Positions 7,587 to 16,433 of a DNA stretch of 64,000 bases are shown here, piece by piece. The translations under genes and the position numbers were made by a program. This stretch comes from Pedobacter sp. WC2423 (GTDB lineage Bacteria; Bacteroidota; Bacteroidia; Sphingobacteriales; Sphingobacteriaceae), in NCBI RefSeq assembly GCF_040822065.1, contig NZ_CP162005.1, positions 558,001 through 622,000 of the forward strand, read 5' to 3'. Numbering within the stretch: the first letter of the stretch is position 1; the number at the start of each line of letters is the position of its first letter. The notes below the pieces were generated by a model, which was not told the origin of the DNA, made no database searches, and was given only the letters and a program-made list of their open reading frames with translations.

Positions 7587-8630
7587 CTATAATTTCACCT
7601 GCCTGATAATATTTTTAATATTCAGTTCTACAATATCAGTCATGGTTTTACAGTTTAGGTAATTCAGGTCTGCAAAATGTTCTGACATCCCTTTTTTCAA
7701 TGTCTCTATGTTTTCTGGCGTGGTCAGAACCTCCGTATTGGATACATCCCGTAAATCCGTAAGACGATGGCGCTCACTGCGGACACGGTGTAAGATAGAA
7801 GATTTCTCTTCCTGTTGATATTGCAGAAAAGTTTTATCAGACAATTGGTCCATACACATCTTTACATAAGGAAGGTTCTCTTTAAAGAATTGTGCAAGGT
7901 ATACTTTGATATTTCCTTCATAAAACTGCTGATCAAAGTCAATAGCCCTGATCCTGAACTGAATATCATCAAAGTCGGGTGTGATCTGTACCACGAAATT
8001 ATAAGCCCGCATATCGCCCAGCAGCATGACTAAACAACGTTCGTTGAATTTTACAAATTCTTTTGCAATACGTGTAGGATTATATTCTGGATTGTGTAAA
8101 TACATTTTTGCGAAAACATCTCCTGGTATTCCGGCCACATGCTCTTCAATCAGTGTTTCTCCATCAACCAGATAGTTAACTTGGTTTGGGGAGAGAATTT
8201 CTTCCAGCTCCAGGCCGTAAATCCGGGATGCATCTGCTTTTTTAACATAAAAATAGTCGTAGACATCATTTAGACGATTGACAATTTTAATCCGAAAAGG
8301 ATGTGTATTGCCAAAGGTGCAATATTCGATTTTTTCAATATATTTATGTTGTACGATACGCAGGTTACCAGATGCTTTTAAATTGGCATAAATAACTTTC
8401 AGGCCATTATGTAATTGTTCAATCCGGTCTGCAGGGTAAATAGGCCCTTCCCAAAGTGAATCTTTTCCATATTTATCCATAATCGGATAGGCTTCATCAA
8501 AAACTAACAAGTCATTGTAAGTGATTGGAAGTTTGGAGTCCCGCTGATAGGTTCTCAGGTACTTTTGCAAAGCAGCTGTAACTGGGAAAATTGGTTTCTT
8601 ACGGGATATTTTTACATCATCAGGTTCCAT
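7587..8630 (-). CDS. Conserved hypothetical with protein-kinase-like motifs
   Basis: 347 residues, cytosolic (no signal peptide or membrane segment). I do not recognise the family by name. In the middle, YDYFYVKKADASRIYGLELE resembles the ATP-lysine strand and following helix of kinase-fold proteins; TLIEEHVAGIPG resembles a hinge; VMLLGDMRAYNFVV followed 20 residues later by IRAIDFDQQ resembles a catalytic loop (GDxxxxN) and a metal-binding DFD. The usual catalytic-loop histidine is replaced by Leu/Gly, as in some atypical or aminoglycoside-kinase-like proteins. It lies 17 bases downstream of the EEP-family gene on the same strand, so probably one operon. Enzymatic activity is an inference. 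Confidence 0.55.
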   Translation of the reverse strand: MEPDDVKISRKKPIFPVTAALQKYLRTYQRDSKLPITYNDLLVFDEAYPIMDKYGKDSLWEGPIYPADRIEQLHNGLKVIYANLKASGNLRIVQHKYIEKIEYCTFGNTHPFRIKIVNRLNDVYDYFYVKKADASRIYGLELEEILSPNQVNYLVDGETLIEEHVAGIPGDVFAKMYLHNPEYNPTRIAKEFVKFNERCLVMLLGDMRAYNFVVQITPDFDDIQFRIRAIDFDQQFYEGNIKVYLAQFFKENLPYVKMCMDQLSDKTFLQYQQEEKSSILHRVRSERHRLTDLRDVSNTEVLTTPENIETLKKGMSEHFADLNYLNCKTMTDIVELNIKNIIRQVKL

Positions 8631-8647
8631 GTACAGGCAATTTACGT

Positions 8648-9703
8648 TTAATCACTGGTAATATCTTGTTTCTTTTCTGTTGCAACTGCTATATCCTCAG
8701 CATCAGGTTCCATCGCTTCTTGTTCAATAGAGGCTTTTGCCTCGTATTGGAGGTCAATATAAATCGGAAAATGATCAGAGCCGGAATTTGCCAGGCGCTT
8801 GATATGCTTCAGTTTAAAATCTGTGGAGATAAAAGCATGATCCAATGGAAAGCGCATAACCGGATAATGTGCATGGAAAGTGTTGAAAAATCCTCTTCCT
8901 CTTCTTGGATCCAGCAGGCCGCTCATTTTCAAAAACAGTTCTGTAGTATAACTCCAGGCAACATCATTCATATCACCGATAACGATTACAGGATCTTTAC
9001 TTTGCTGCGCAAGATCTGCTGTGAGCAGCAATTCCTTATCTCTTTCAGTAGATCTTGGATTTTCATTAGGCACAGGCGGAGTCGGGTGCAGCGCATATAA
9101 CTGGATCCGCATGCCATTTTTAAGGATCACACCAGTATGAATAGATGGAATATCTTTTTCTACGAGATAAAGAACAGCCGGATCTTTTAATTCCAGTTTG
9201 GAATACAATAGCATTCCATAAGTGTTTTCCAGTGGTACGCGAACGTGAAACCCGTATCTCTTTTCCAGTTCCCTGGTTTCGTTGTCCCAGCGCTGGTTAG
9301 TTTCGAGCAGGAGTACCAGGTCCGGATCGCTTTTTTGTATTTCTTGCAGGCAGCCTTTTGAATTGGTATTGTCCTGATAAACGTTGGCGATCATGATACT
9401 CAGACTTTGTTCCGGAATAGCTGCCGTTATCCTGAGTACTTGTTTTTTTCCAAATGGAGTGAAAGGGACGATTTGTACAAAAAGATAGCCAATATTCAAG
9501 GTAATTAAACCAGTGAGTAACCAGTTATAAAGTACCGGCCCCTGGTAAAAAAAGATAATCAGTAATACACAAATGATAGAAAGTACCAGTTTTTGTAAAC
9601 GGGGATAATCGAAAATTCTGAAAGTCCAGTAATCGTGTTTAACAATTGATAATAAGGTGAAAGAGAGCAGAAGAATTGATAAGATGATAATAAATGCGTG
9701 CAT
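8648..9703 (-). CDS. Membrane-anchored endonuclease/exonuclease/phosphatase-family protein
   Basis: 351 residues. Two or three hydrophobic segments occupy residues 3-85, followed by an EEP domain: SIMIANVYQDN (strand with metal-binding Asn), LVLLLETNQRW (catalytic Glu), QLYALHPTPP, VIGDMNDVAW (Asp and Asn of the active site), and SGSDHFPIYIDL at the end (Asp-His pair). The architecture resembles YafD-like proteins, in which the catalytic domain faces the periplasm or cytosol from the membrane. Substrates in the superfamily include DNA, phosphoinositides and sphingomyelin, so specificity is unknown. A 40-residue acidic tail follows the domain. It is the first gene of a two-gene operon with the kinase-like protein. 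Confidence 0.8.
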   Translation of the reverse strand: MHAFIIILSILLLSFTLLSIVKHDYWTFRIFDYPRLQKLVLSIICVLLIIFFYQGPVLYNWLLTGLITLNIGYLFVQIVPFTPFGKKQVLRITAAIPEQSLSIMIANVYQDNTNSKGCLQEIQKSDPDLVLLLETNQRWDNETRELEKRYGFHVRVPLENTYGMLLYSKLELKDPAVLYLVEKDIPSIHTGVILKNGMRIQLYALHPTPPVPNENPRSTERDKELLLTADLAQQSKDPVIVIGDMNDVAWSYTTELFLKMSGLLDPRRGRGFFNTFHAHYPVMRFPLDHAFISTDFKLKHIKRLANSGSDHFPIYIDLQYEAKASIEQEAMEPDAEDIAVATEKKQDITSD

Positions 9704-9922
9704 TACCGGATTTTAAAAGAACTATTTAACTATTTTTTTTTAAACTTACTGATTTATCCCGGCTCACCAAAATAGGGGTTTATTGTTACTGACTACACAA
9801 TCCATTTATTCTCCGGTGCATATAAATATTTCAGTGCTGCAATAGGGGTCTTGCAGCTAAATCGCGTTTATAGAATTATAAAAGCTGTTCCGGGCAGCTT
9901 ACTGAACTTTAAACCTAATGAT

Positions 9923-10765
9923 ATGAAATTAAGAATCCTGTTATCATTGATCGTAACGACGCTCTTACTCAGTTGTAACCCTTTCAAAAATAATGAGATT
10001 AACAAAGTGATTAATGCCTTCTATAATCACCACAAGGGGCCGTTTGAGGAGGTAGACAAAACTTTACTTTCCACTACTTTATCCGATCTGGTAAACAAAG
10101 CAATTGCAGAAGAAGTTAAATCTGCAGAAGAACTCAAAGCTTTAAAATCAACAGACAAGCCAAACAGGATTGAAGGTGATATTTTTACCAGTCTGTCAGA
10201 AAGTTTCACCTCTTATGAGATTGGTAAAACCAGCATCTATGACGATAAAGCTACTGTTCAGGTCGAGTTTACCAATAACAAGGCCGGCACTGAAACGTGG
10301 AAAGACGATATAGAATTAATTAAAGAAAATCATGCCTGGAAGATCGATAATGTTCGTTTTAAAGGGGAACACTCTTTTGGGAAAAGTACTAAAGATGTGC
10401 TGTCGCAGTTTTTGACCCCCATTACCGCAGTAAGTTCGGATGCCGACGATCAGCGTTGCAGGCTGTGTGCTGGTCATCAATATCAATGGAGTAATCTTAA
10501 AAAAGGATGTATCCGTGTGCTTGAATTGCCTTTTAAATTAAAAAGTATGGATAAAACTTCAACCGCAAGTGTCATCTTTTCCGATGATCAGAAAAAAGCA
10601 GAAGTCTTTACACAAAAAACAAGCTGGGTACTGAACAAAAAATCTTTAACAGCTTATGAAACCGAAGCTTCTGATAAAGGCGTATTTCTGGAAAAAAGAA
10701 ATAATGTCTGGAGGCTTGGAGAGTTGAAAGATGGTAAAACGATCTATTCAGGGCATGTAGAATAA
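9923..10765 (+). CDS. DUF3828-like lipoprotein, copy 1 (with C-terminal extension)
   Basis: 280 residues from the ATG at 9923, chosen because it is followed directly by a lipoprotein signal with lipobox LLLSC; an in-frame upstream extension to 9851 would bury the signal. The first 170 residues are homologous to the next two genes: INKVINAFYNHHKGPFE, then STDKPNRIEGDIFTSLSESF, VQVEFTN, and NHAWKIDNVRF, the pattern of small NTF2-like DUF3828 domains. Residues 175-280 are an extension missing from the other copies, beginning with a CRLC pair and carrying a small beta-rich domain. Function unknown. First of three tandem paralogues. Confidence 0.7.
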   Translation: MKLRILLSLIVTTLLLSCNPFKNNEINKVINAFYNHHKGPFEEVDKTLLSTTLSDLVNKAIAEEVKSAEELKALKSTDKPNRIEGDIFTSLSESFTSYEIGKTSIYDDKATVQVEFTNNKAGTETWKDDIELIKENHAWKIDNVRFKGEHSFGKSTKDVLSQFLTPITAVSSDADDQRCRLCAGHQYQWSNLKKGCIRVLELPFKLKSMDKTSTASVIFSDDQKKAEVFTQKTSWVLNKKSLTAYETEASDKGVFLEKRNNVWRLGELKDGKTIYSGHVE

Positions 10766-10808
10766 AATAATCATCAATTAATACCTGGCAAAACAAATCC
10801 ATATACCA

Positions 10809-11330
10809 ATGAAAACCAAAATTTTAGTATCAATCATTACTGCTGTAATTTTATTCGGCTGTACTAATTCTAAAAGCAATAGCGCAGCTAAAGCTGTAGA
10901 TGCATTTTATAAAAATTACGATGGCCCTTTTGAACTGGTAAACAAAACCTTATTGTCCAGAGAACTGGCTGCACTGATTGACAAAACGGTTAAGTTAGAA
11001 GAACGATCAGCCGCTGAATTAAAAGCGGCAAAGTCAACTGATAAGCCAGCTATGATAGAAGGAGATATTTTTACAAGTCTGTATGAGAGTTATACTTCTT
11101 TTAAAATAGTACGGGTAAGAACTGACGGTGATCTGGCCACAGTACGTGTAGAATTCACGAATCACCGGGAAGATGATATTGTATGGACGGATGAAGTGCA
11201 GCTGATCAGACAAAATGGGAACTGGAAAATAGATGATGTACGTTACGGGTTGAAAAATGCACCCTGTCCGAATCTTAAGAAAGGACTGTCAGATTTTCTG
11301 ACTCCTGAGCCTGTTGTAAACGAAAGTTAG
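10809..11330 (+). CDS. DUF3828-like lipoprotein, copy 2
   Basis: 173 residues. Lipoprotein signal with lipobox LFGC (Cys18), then one domain sharing AVDAFYKNYDGPFELVNKTLL, STDKPAMIEGDIFTSLYESY, VRVEFTN and NGNWKIDDVRYG with its neighbours. It follows copy 1 by 43 bases and is probably co-transcribed with it. The C-terminus ends soon after the shared domain. A periplasmic or membrane-facing lipid-anchored protein is expected. No catalytic residues are evident; ligand binding is the usual idea for this fold. Confidence 0.7.
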   Translation: MKTKILVSIITAVILFGCTNSKSNSAAKAVDAFYKNYDGPFELVNKTLLSRELAALIDKTVKLEERSAAELKAAKSTDKPAMIEGDIFTSLYESYTSFKIVRVRTDGDLATVRVEFTNHREDDIVWTDEVQLIRQNGNWKIDDVRYGLKNAPCPNLKKGLSDFLTPEPVVNES

Positions 11331-11504
11331 CGAACCTGTAAGAGGCCCGAAAAACAGAAAAACGATTGATTTGATAAGCAATGTTATTGTGTTATCATTC
11401 AAATACTTATGGGTTAATTTCAGTGATATTATTTATTGTCCTGTCTGAATAATTGCTTATATTAGAGAGTAGTATTTTTTAGCTAAAAACCAAATATTAA
11501 GCTT

Positions 11505-12032
11505 ATGAAAACCAAAATTCTATTTTTTCCTCTTATTGTTATTATGCTTTTATTTAGCTGTAACAACACTCAAAGTGATGGGATCACCAAGGTGGTTAAC
11601 AAATTTTACAAATATTACAAAGGCAAGTATGTTGGTGCCGATAAAGGGCTGCTTTCTGCCTCATTAGCCGTACTGATTGACAAAGCACTTGAAAAGGAGG
11701 CTTTATCGGCAGCAGAGATCAGGGCCTCAAAATCAACGGATAAGCCAGCAATGATTGATGGTGACATTTTTACCAGCCAGCAGGATGGATATACCGGATT
11801 CAAAATTGGTGAAACTAAAATTGAAGGAGATAAAGCTGTTGTTAGTGTTGAGTTTACCAACAAGACTGCTAACAATAAAGCATGGAAAGATGATGTCGTA
11901 GTGGTTAAAGAGAACGGTGCCTGGAAAATTGATAATGTCAATTATAAAGGGGATGCAGGCAAAAATGTCAAAGCAGTGCTCACCCAATTCTCATCGGCTT
12001 CAGTTTCTGCCCCTATGGAAAGCAAAAAATAA
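11505..12032 (+). CDS. DUF3828-like lipoprotein, copy 3
   Basis: 175 residues, with lipobox LLFSC (Cys19) and the same domain: VVNKFYKYYKGKYVGADKGLL, STDKPAMIDGDIFTSQQDGY, VSVEFTN and NGAWKIDNVNYKG. A 174-base gap separates it from copy 2, so it may have its own promoter. The first seven codons are nearly identical in nucleotide sequence to those of copy 2, pointing to a fairly recent duplication. A strong terminator follows. Confidence 0.7.
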   Translation: MKTKILFFPLIVIMLLFSCNNTQSDGITKVVNKFYKYYKGKYVGADKGLLSASLAVLIDKALEKEALSAAEIRASKSTDKPAMIDGDIFTSQQDGYTGFKIGETKIEGDKAVVSVEFTNKTANNKAWKDDVVVVKENGAWKIDNVNYKGDAGKNVKAVLTQFSSASVSAPMESKK

Positions 12033-12113
12033 TACCGTGTGCTTTTATATTGTCATTCACCAAGAGTATAGATTTATACTGATTTGATAAAAAAAGCTTG
12101 CCCAGCCTGCACT

Positions 12114-12150
12114 GCCCCCAAAAAGTCAGACACTATTTGGGGGCTTTTTT
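12114..12150 (+). terminator. Rho-independent terminator after the DUF3828 cluster
   Basis: GCCCCCAAA at 12114-12122 pairs with TTTGGGGGC at 12136-12144, followed by six T residues. It closes the three-lipoprotein group. Confidence 0.85.
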
Positions 12151-12261
12151 ATGCCGCTGAATAACCTTAAATAAGCTTATTAATTGATTAACAGTAGTAT
12201 AATATTCACACAATAATAAGTTTCTTGATAAAAATGCTTAATTTTTCACAAAAAAGCAGCC

Positions 12262-12816
12262 ATGGGAGAAAAAATCATATCAAAAGTAATCGGAACTTTA
12301 ACTGAAGATGATAGCCTTTTAGATTGGTGGATAGGAGAAGAAATTGAGATCCCGTTTTTTGATCATGAAAAAGTAGGCATCAGTTTTACCGATTATGACA
12401 GGGAGCATGATGAAACGTTTTTAGTGGAGGCTGATGATGCTTTGCAACATTTTCTGGCGCTGACTTCTGCAGACAGGAAAGCCGTAACCCATCTTGTTTA
12501 TAAAAACTGTTTAGATTTTCTGGAATTCGCAGAGCCGGATGAAGCAGATGATGATTTAAGAGCAATTACTGATGAAAATGAGATTTGGAAATTCGTGCAG
12601 CCAACAGAAATTTATGTGACAAGACGGTTGTATGAACAAGAAGATCTTTATGTTCAGGTTGTCTGTGCGTGTGATTGGGATCAGGAACATGGGTTGCAGT
12701 TAGTTTTCAGACAGGGAAAAAAACTGACCAGAGTAAGTGGTCAGGATGGTCATTTAACTGAAGCTGATGCTGAGGGCAAGCCGGATAGTGAAGATTTTTT
12801 ATTGTCTCAATTTTAG
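12262..12816 (+). CDS. DUF6985-like hypothetical protein
   Basis: 184 residues, acidic and cytosolic, without signal peptide. The N-terminal half (LLDWWIGEEIEIPFFD, then a FLVEADDALQHFL helix) and the C-terminal IWKFVQPTEIYVTRR, VQVVCACDWDQEHGLQLVF and GKKLTRVSGQDGHL match what I recall of DUF6985 proteins, which occur widely and often beside polymorphic toxin loci as possible immunity proteins. No toxin gene is adjacent here. It stands alone between a terminator and a converging HD-domain gene. The family assignment is from memory of the motif and moderately sure; the function is unknown. Confidence 0.55.
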   Translation: MGEKIISKVIGTLTEDDSLLDWWIGEEIEIPFFDHEKVGISFTDYDREHDETFLVEADDALQHFLALTSADRKAVTHLVYKNCLDFLEFAEPDEADDDLRAITDENEIWKFVQPTEIYVTRRLYEQEDLYVQVVCACDWDQEHGLQLVFRQGKKLTRVSGQDGHLTEADAEGKPDSEDFLLSQF

Positions 12817-12841
12817 TATGAATGCGTAAAGAACAAAAATC

Positions 12842-13444
12842 TTAATCAGTGTCCGTCTTTTTTATATATCCTTTTGCTACACTATCATCAATCAGTGTTT
12901 CAGTAAAATCCCATATAATTTTAGATCCATGTTCAATTTTACGGGTTTTCTCCATCACTGTATGGTAAGGTACATGGTGTTCAGTCCAGGTACCGCCCTG
13001 ATTTGATACATTCTGTAAGATCGGTTCAAACCTATCCATAGAACGTGCAAACCTGGCCTCTGCTGTATCTCCGGTTTCAAATTCTTCCCAGATTGCAACA
13101 AATTCTTCTGCTTGTTTTGCAGGCAGCAAACCAAATATTCTTTCTGCTGCTTTACGTTCGGCCTCTATATTGTCATGGTTCACAATCGTATCATACAGAA
13201 AAACATCACCTGAATCAATCTCTACCAGGTCGTGGATCAGCAACATTTTTAAGACTTTTAAAATATCTACCGGCTCATTGGAATGTTCCGCCAATGTAAG
13301 TGCCATCATAGCCAGGTGCCAGCTGTGTTCGGCATCATTTTCTCTGCGGTCACTGTTGAAAAGGCGGGTTTTTCTCTGGATGTATTTAAGCTTGTCGATT
13401 TCGTGAATAAAAGCAACTTGCTGAAGTAGTATATCTAAATTCAT
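12842..13444 (-). CDS. HD-domain phosphohydrolase (YfbR/HDDC2-like)
   Basis: 200 residues from the ATG at 13444, preferred over an upstream in-frame TTG because the family starts close to the FIHEIDKLKYIQR helix. HD-domain metal ligands are visible: ENDAEHSWHLAMM (first His), LLIHDLVEIDSGD (His-Asp pair), and a late Asp in SMDRFEPIL. This pattern matches YfbR/HDDC2 5'-deoxynucleotidases and related oxidases of phosphonates; deoxynucleoside monophosphate phosphatase activity is the likeliest role. Transcribed alone and converging on the DUF6985-like gene. Confidence 0.8.
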   Translation of the reverse strand: MNLDILLQQVAFIHEIDKLKYIQRKTRLFNSDRRENDAEHSWHLAMMALTLAEHSNEPVDILKVLKMLLIHDLVEIDSGDVFLYDTIVNHDNIEAERKAAERIFGLLPAKQAEEFVAIWEEFETGDTAEARFARSMDRFEPILQNVSNQGGTWTEHHVPYHTVMEKTRKIEHGSKIIWDFTETLIDDSVAKGYIKKTDTD

Positions 13445-13595
13445 GAGGATAAAAATCTTTGTCAAAGATAGAAATGGAAAACGGTTATCAGGATAATCCA
13501 GTAAGAATTTTCTAATTTAAAGCCCGGAGTGAGAGGAAAAATTTAACTTCGCTCAACTTTAAAATTTAGGATCATTAATTTATAAATACATCGGG

Positions 13596-16316
13596 TTGAT
13601 TGAGTTTCCAAAAGATATTGGGTTTAAATATAGCTGGAGAAAATATCAGCAGCGCATTTTTGATCAGCTGGACAGGTATTTAACAGACGGACACCTTCAT
13701 ATTATAGCACCTCCGGGGTCGGGAAAGACCATACTGGGGTTAGAAGTGGCTTTGCGGCTCAATCAGCCTGTTTTAATTCTGGCGCCAACTATTGCGATCA
13801 GAGCACAATGGATTCAGCGTTTCTGCGAACTGTTTTTATCAAATGATATAATACCCGGCTGGATATCAACAGATATTCGTAAACCTGGATTTATGACGGT
13901 TGTTACTTATCAGGCACTCCATGCAGCCTGTAATAACCTGCGTATTGATGAAGCTGAAACTGACGCCGAAGAGGAAACTGAAGAAACAAAAACTGAAAAT
14001 AGCGATAACAGGAATCTTGATCTGATTGTTAAAGGACTGATTGAACAGAAAGTCGGGACAGTTATAGTTGATGAGGCACATCACTTGAAAAATGAGTGGT
14101 GGAAGACGTTGACAAGAGTTAAAAACCAGCTTAAGCCTGTTATTGTTGGTTTGACGGCAACGCCTCCTTATGATGTTTCTGTGAATGAATGGCAAAGGTA
14201 CCTCGAACTTAACGGGCCGGTTGATCTGGAGATTTCTGTGCCTGAACTAGTGATAGAGAACGACTTATGCGCACATCAGGACTATATCCATTTTACTTTG
14301 CCTACAGCAGATGATGCGCAAAGCATACAGACTTTCCGGCAAAATGTATCTGGTTTATATTTAGAAATCAAAGCTGATGAGACTTTGATTTCTGCTTTAG
14401 AAAACTGGACTGTCTGGATAGAGCCTGCCGCCCATCTGGAATGGATTTATGAAAACTTCTCTTCTTATGCCGCTTGTCTGATCTTTCTGAAAGCATGTGG
14501 AAGAGAAATTCAGGATGGACATCTTGAAGTTATAGGAGATAAAAAATTCAGTGTTCCAATATTGGATTATACCTGGATAGAAACCCTGTTGCAATTTTAT
14601 CTTTTTGACAATACTCATTTTAATACGTTTCAGGAACACCGGAGAAAGCTCGAAAACCGGTTAATTCATCATGGTATAATTGAAGGCAAACAGATCAGCT
14701 TCTGGCATAACAAGAAGGTAACAGGTTTTTTAACTTCCAGTATTAATAAGTTAAATAGTATTAAAGAGATTGCTGATTTTGAATATCAACGGATCAATAC
14801 GGCATTGAGGATGGTTATTCTTTCAGATTATATAAGGAAAGAATTTTATGTGAACGGCTCAGAGAACGTCATGGAGTTGAATAAAATTGGTGTGATGCCT
14901 GTTTTTGAAAAGTTAAGACGTAATAATCCGGCCCAGATGAAAATAGGGGTGTTAACAGGTTCAATTGTTATCCTTCCTCAAACTGCTTATGCAGCATTTG
15001 AAGTCTTATCAAAAGCTGCGGGATGCTTAAAAGTTAATGCGTCGGTTGTGCCATTTGATGCAGATTATCTATTCATCCAGGTTGAAGGAAACCTGAGGAA
15101 TTCAATTATACAACTGGTCACTGCCATTTTTGAGGCTGGTGGTATTGAAATACTGATTGGTACCAAATCTCTGCTAGGTGAAGGATGGGATGCACCCGCT
15201 ATAAATTCACTTATTCTGGCCAGTTTTGTTGGTTCTTTTGTTTTATCTAACCAGATGCGTGGAAGAGCGATCAGAACGCAAAAAGATAATCCGGGAAAAA
15301 CCGCCAATATCTGGCATTTAGCTTGTATAGATCCAACTTCAGCTACGGGTGGTGATGACTTTGATCTACTGAAAAGAAGATTCAGAGGCTTTGTTGGCGT
15401 GTCACTTCAAGAGAAATCGGGTATTGAAAATGGGATAGGGCGTTTAAATATTCCTGATAGAATTCACGAGGTTAAAGAAATAGCCCTCAGCAACAAAGAA
15501 ACATTTATTGGTGCAGGTGACCGTGAATCATTAAAGGAGGCCTGGAACACCGCTTTAAAAGCTGGAGTAGTACTGGTAGAGGAAATTCGCGTTCCTTTTT
15601 CTGATAAGGTACCTTATCAAAAGGTAAAAAAGATGTATCTGAATAAAACGATGGCTTATCTGTTCGCTGAATTGTTTTTTGGACTCCTGAGTTTCGGAGC
15701 AGATATGATCAGGCTGTTTTTCCGTTCACTCCGGTATATGAAAACTCCTGAATCTTTTTTTAAATGGCTGATGCTTGCAGGGTGCCTGGGATTGATCTTT
15801 TGTGGTAAACAGCTTTATACTGCTGCCAGGTTATATTTAAAATATCGTGATATTTCAAAAGATGTGTTTCAGATTTCCAATGCGCTGCTTAAATCATTGA
15901 TTAAGGCGGAAGTTATTCACTCTGATCCTTCGAAGTTGGAGATTATTACTACACATGATAGTTATGGTGCTGTTTATTGCCATCTGACAGGGGGAACAAC
16001 TTTTGAAAATTCTGTATTTATAAAAGCTTTAAGGGAAGTGCTGGAAGAAATTGATAACCCGCGTTATGTGATTGTAAGGAAAAGCTGGTTGTTTTCTTTT
16101 TTTAGTCAGCGGGATTACCATGCGCTTCCGGAAATACTGGCCAGAAATAAAGAACTTGCTGAATATTTTACCGGGCAGTGGAGAAATCTGGTTGGCCCTT
16201 GTAATTTGATATTTACGCGGACCCTGAAAGGCAGAAAATTGTTACTGCAATCAAGAATGCAGGCGCTGTCTTCCCAATTTACGAAAAAAACAGAGCAAGT
16301 GAATAAATGGAAATGA
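13596..16316 (+). CDS. Membrane-anchored superfamily 2 helicase
   Basis: 906 residues with a TTG start at 13596; the frame is closed upstream by TAA at 13560 and has no ATG before the conserved region. The N-terminal two thirds is an SF2 (DEAD/DEAH, type III restriction-like) ATPase: Walker A APPGSGKT at 38-45, VDEAHH near 157-162, GLTATPP motif III, TKSLLGEGWDAP motif V and QMRGRAIRTQ motif VI near 552. After the helicase core come two hydrophobic helices (about 690-710 and 722-740), then a 165-residue C-terminal domain I cannot name. Tethering a helicase to the membrane is unusual. No methylase or nuclease gene is adjacent, so a restriction role is not supported. Confidence 0.8.
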   Translation: MIEFPKDIGFKYSWRKYQQRIFDQLDRYLTDGHLHIIAPPGSGKTILGLEVALRLNQPVLILAPTIAIRAQWIQRFCELFLSNDIIPGWISTDIRKPGFMTVVTYQALHAACNNLRIDEAETDAEEETEETKTENSDNRNLDLIVKGLIEQKVGTVIVDEAHHLKNEWWKTLTRVKNQLKPVIVGLTATPPYDVSVNEWQRYLELNGPVDLEISVPELVIENDLCAHQDYIHFTLPTADDAQSIQTFRQNVSGLYLEIKADETLISALENWTVWIEPAAHLEWIYENFSSYAACLIFLKACGREIQDGHLEVIGDKKFSVPILDYTWIETLLQFYLFDNTHFNTFQEHRRKLENRLIHHGIIEGKQISFWHNKKVTGFLTSSINKLNSIKEIADFEYQRINTALRMVILSDYIRKEFYVNGSENVMELNKIGVMPVFEKLRRNNPAQMKIGVLTGSIVILPQTAYAAFEVLSKAAGCLKVNASVVPFDADYLFIQVEGNLRNSIIQLVTAIFEAGGIEILIGTKSLLGEGWDAPAINSLILASFVGSFVLSNQMRGRAIRTQKDNPGKTANIWHLACIDPTSATGGDDFDLLKRRFRGFVGVSLQEKSGIENGIGRLNIPDRIHEVKEIALSNKETFIGAGDRESLKEAWNTALKAGVVLVEEIRVPFSDKVPYQKVKKMYLNKTMAYLFAELFFGLLSFGADMIRLFFRSLRYMKTPESFFKWLMLAGCLGLIFCGKQLYTAARLYLKYRDISKDVFQISNALLKSLIKAEVIHSDPSKLEIITTHDSYGAVYCHLTGGTTFENSVFIKALREVLEEIDNPRYVIVRKSWLFSFFSQRDYHALPEILARNKELAEYFTGQWRNLVGPCNLIFTRTLKGRKLLLQSRMQALSSQFTKKTEQVNKWK

Positions 16317-16329
16317 TCAACAGCGTTGT

Positions 16330-16353
16330 AATTCTACATCTTAAAGTAGAATT
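16330..16353 (+). terminator. AT-rich hairpin between the helicase and purL
   Basis: AATTCTAC at 16330-16337 pairs perfectly with GTAGAATT at 16346-16353 over an 8-base loop, 14 bases after the helicase stop codon. There is no proper T tract, so it may be a weak terminator or an operator upstream of purL. Confidence 0.35.
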
Positions 16354-16408
16354 TGCAAATTGTTGCATCTATTTTTGCAATATATAGCGGCATAGAATTT
16401 TTTTAAAT

Positions 16409-16416
16409 TAAATTTG
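16409..16416 (+). promoter_or_regulatory. Candidate -7 box of purL
   Basis: TAAATTTG fits the TAnnTTTG consensus exactly and lies 17 bases before the purL ATG, which would give a very short leader. I see no TTG at the expected spacing upstream. A second TAnnTTTG match (TATTTTTG, 16370-16377) is an alternative. Confidence 0.4.
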
Positions 16417-16433
16417 CGCCATAAAAACATACC

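Noticed and set aside
13596..16316. A type III restriction enzyme or DISARM-like defence helicase
   Set aside because: No nuclease motif in the chain and no methylase or other defence gene next to it.
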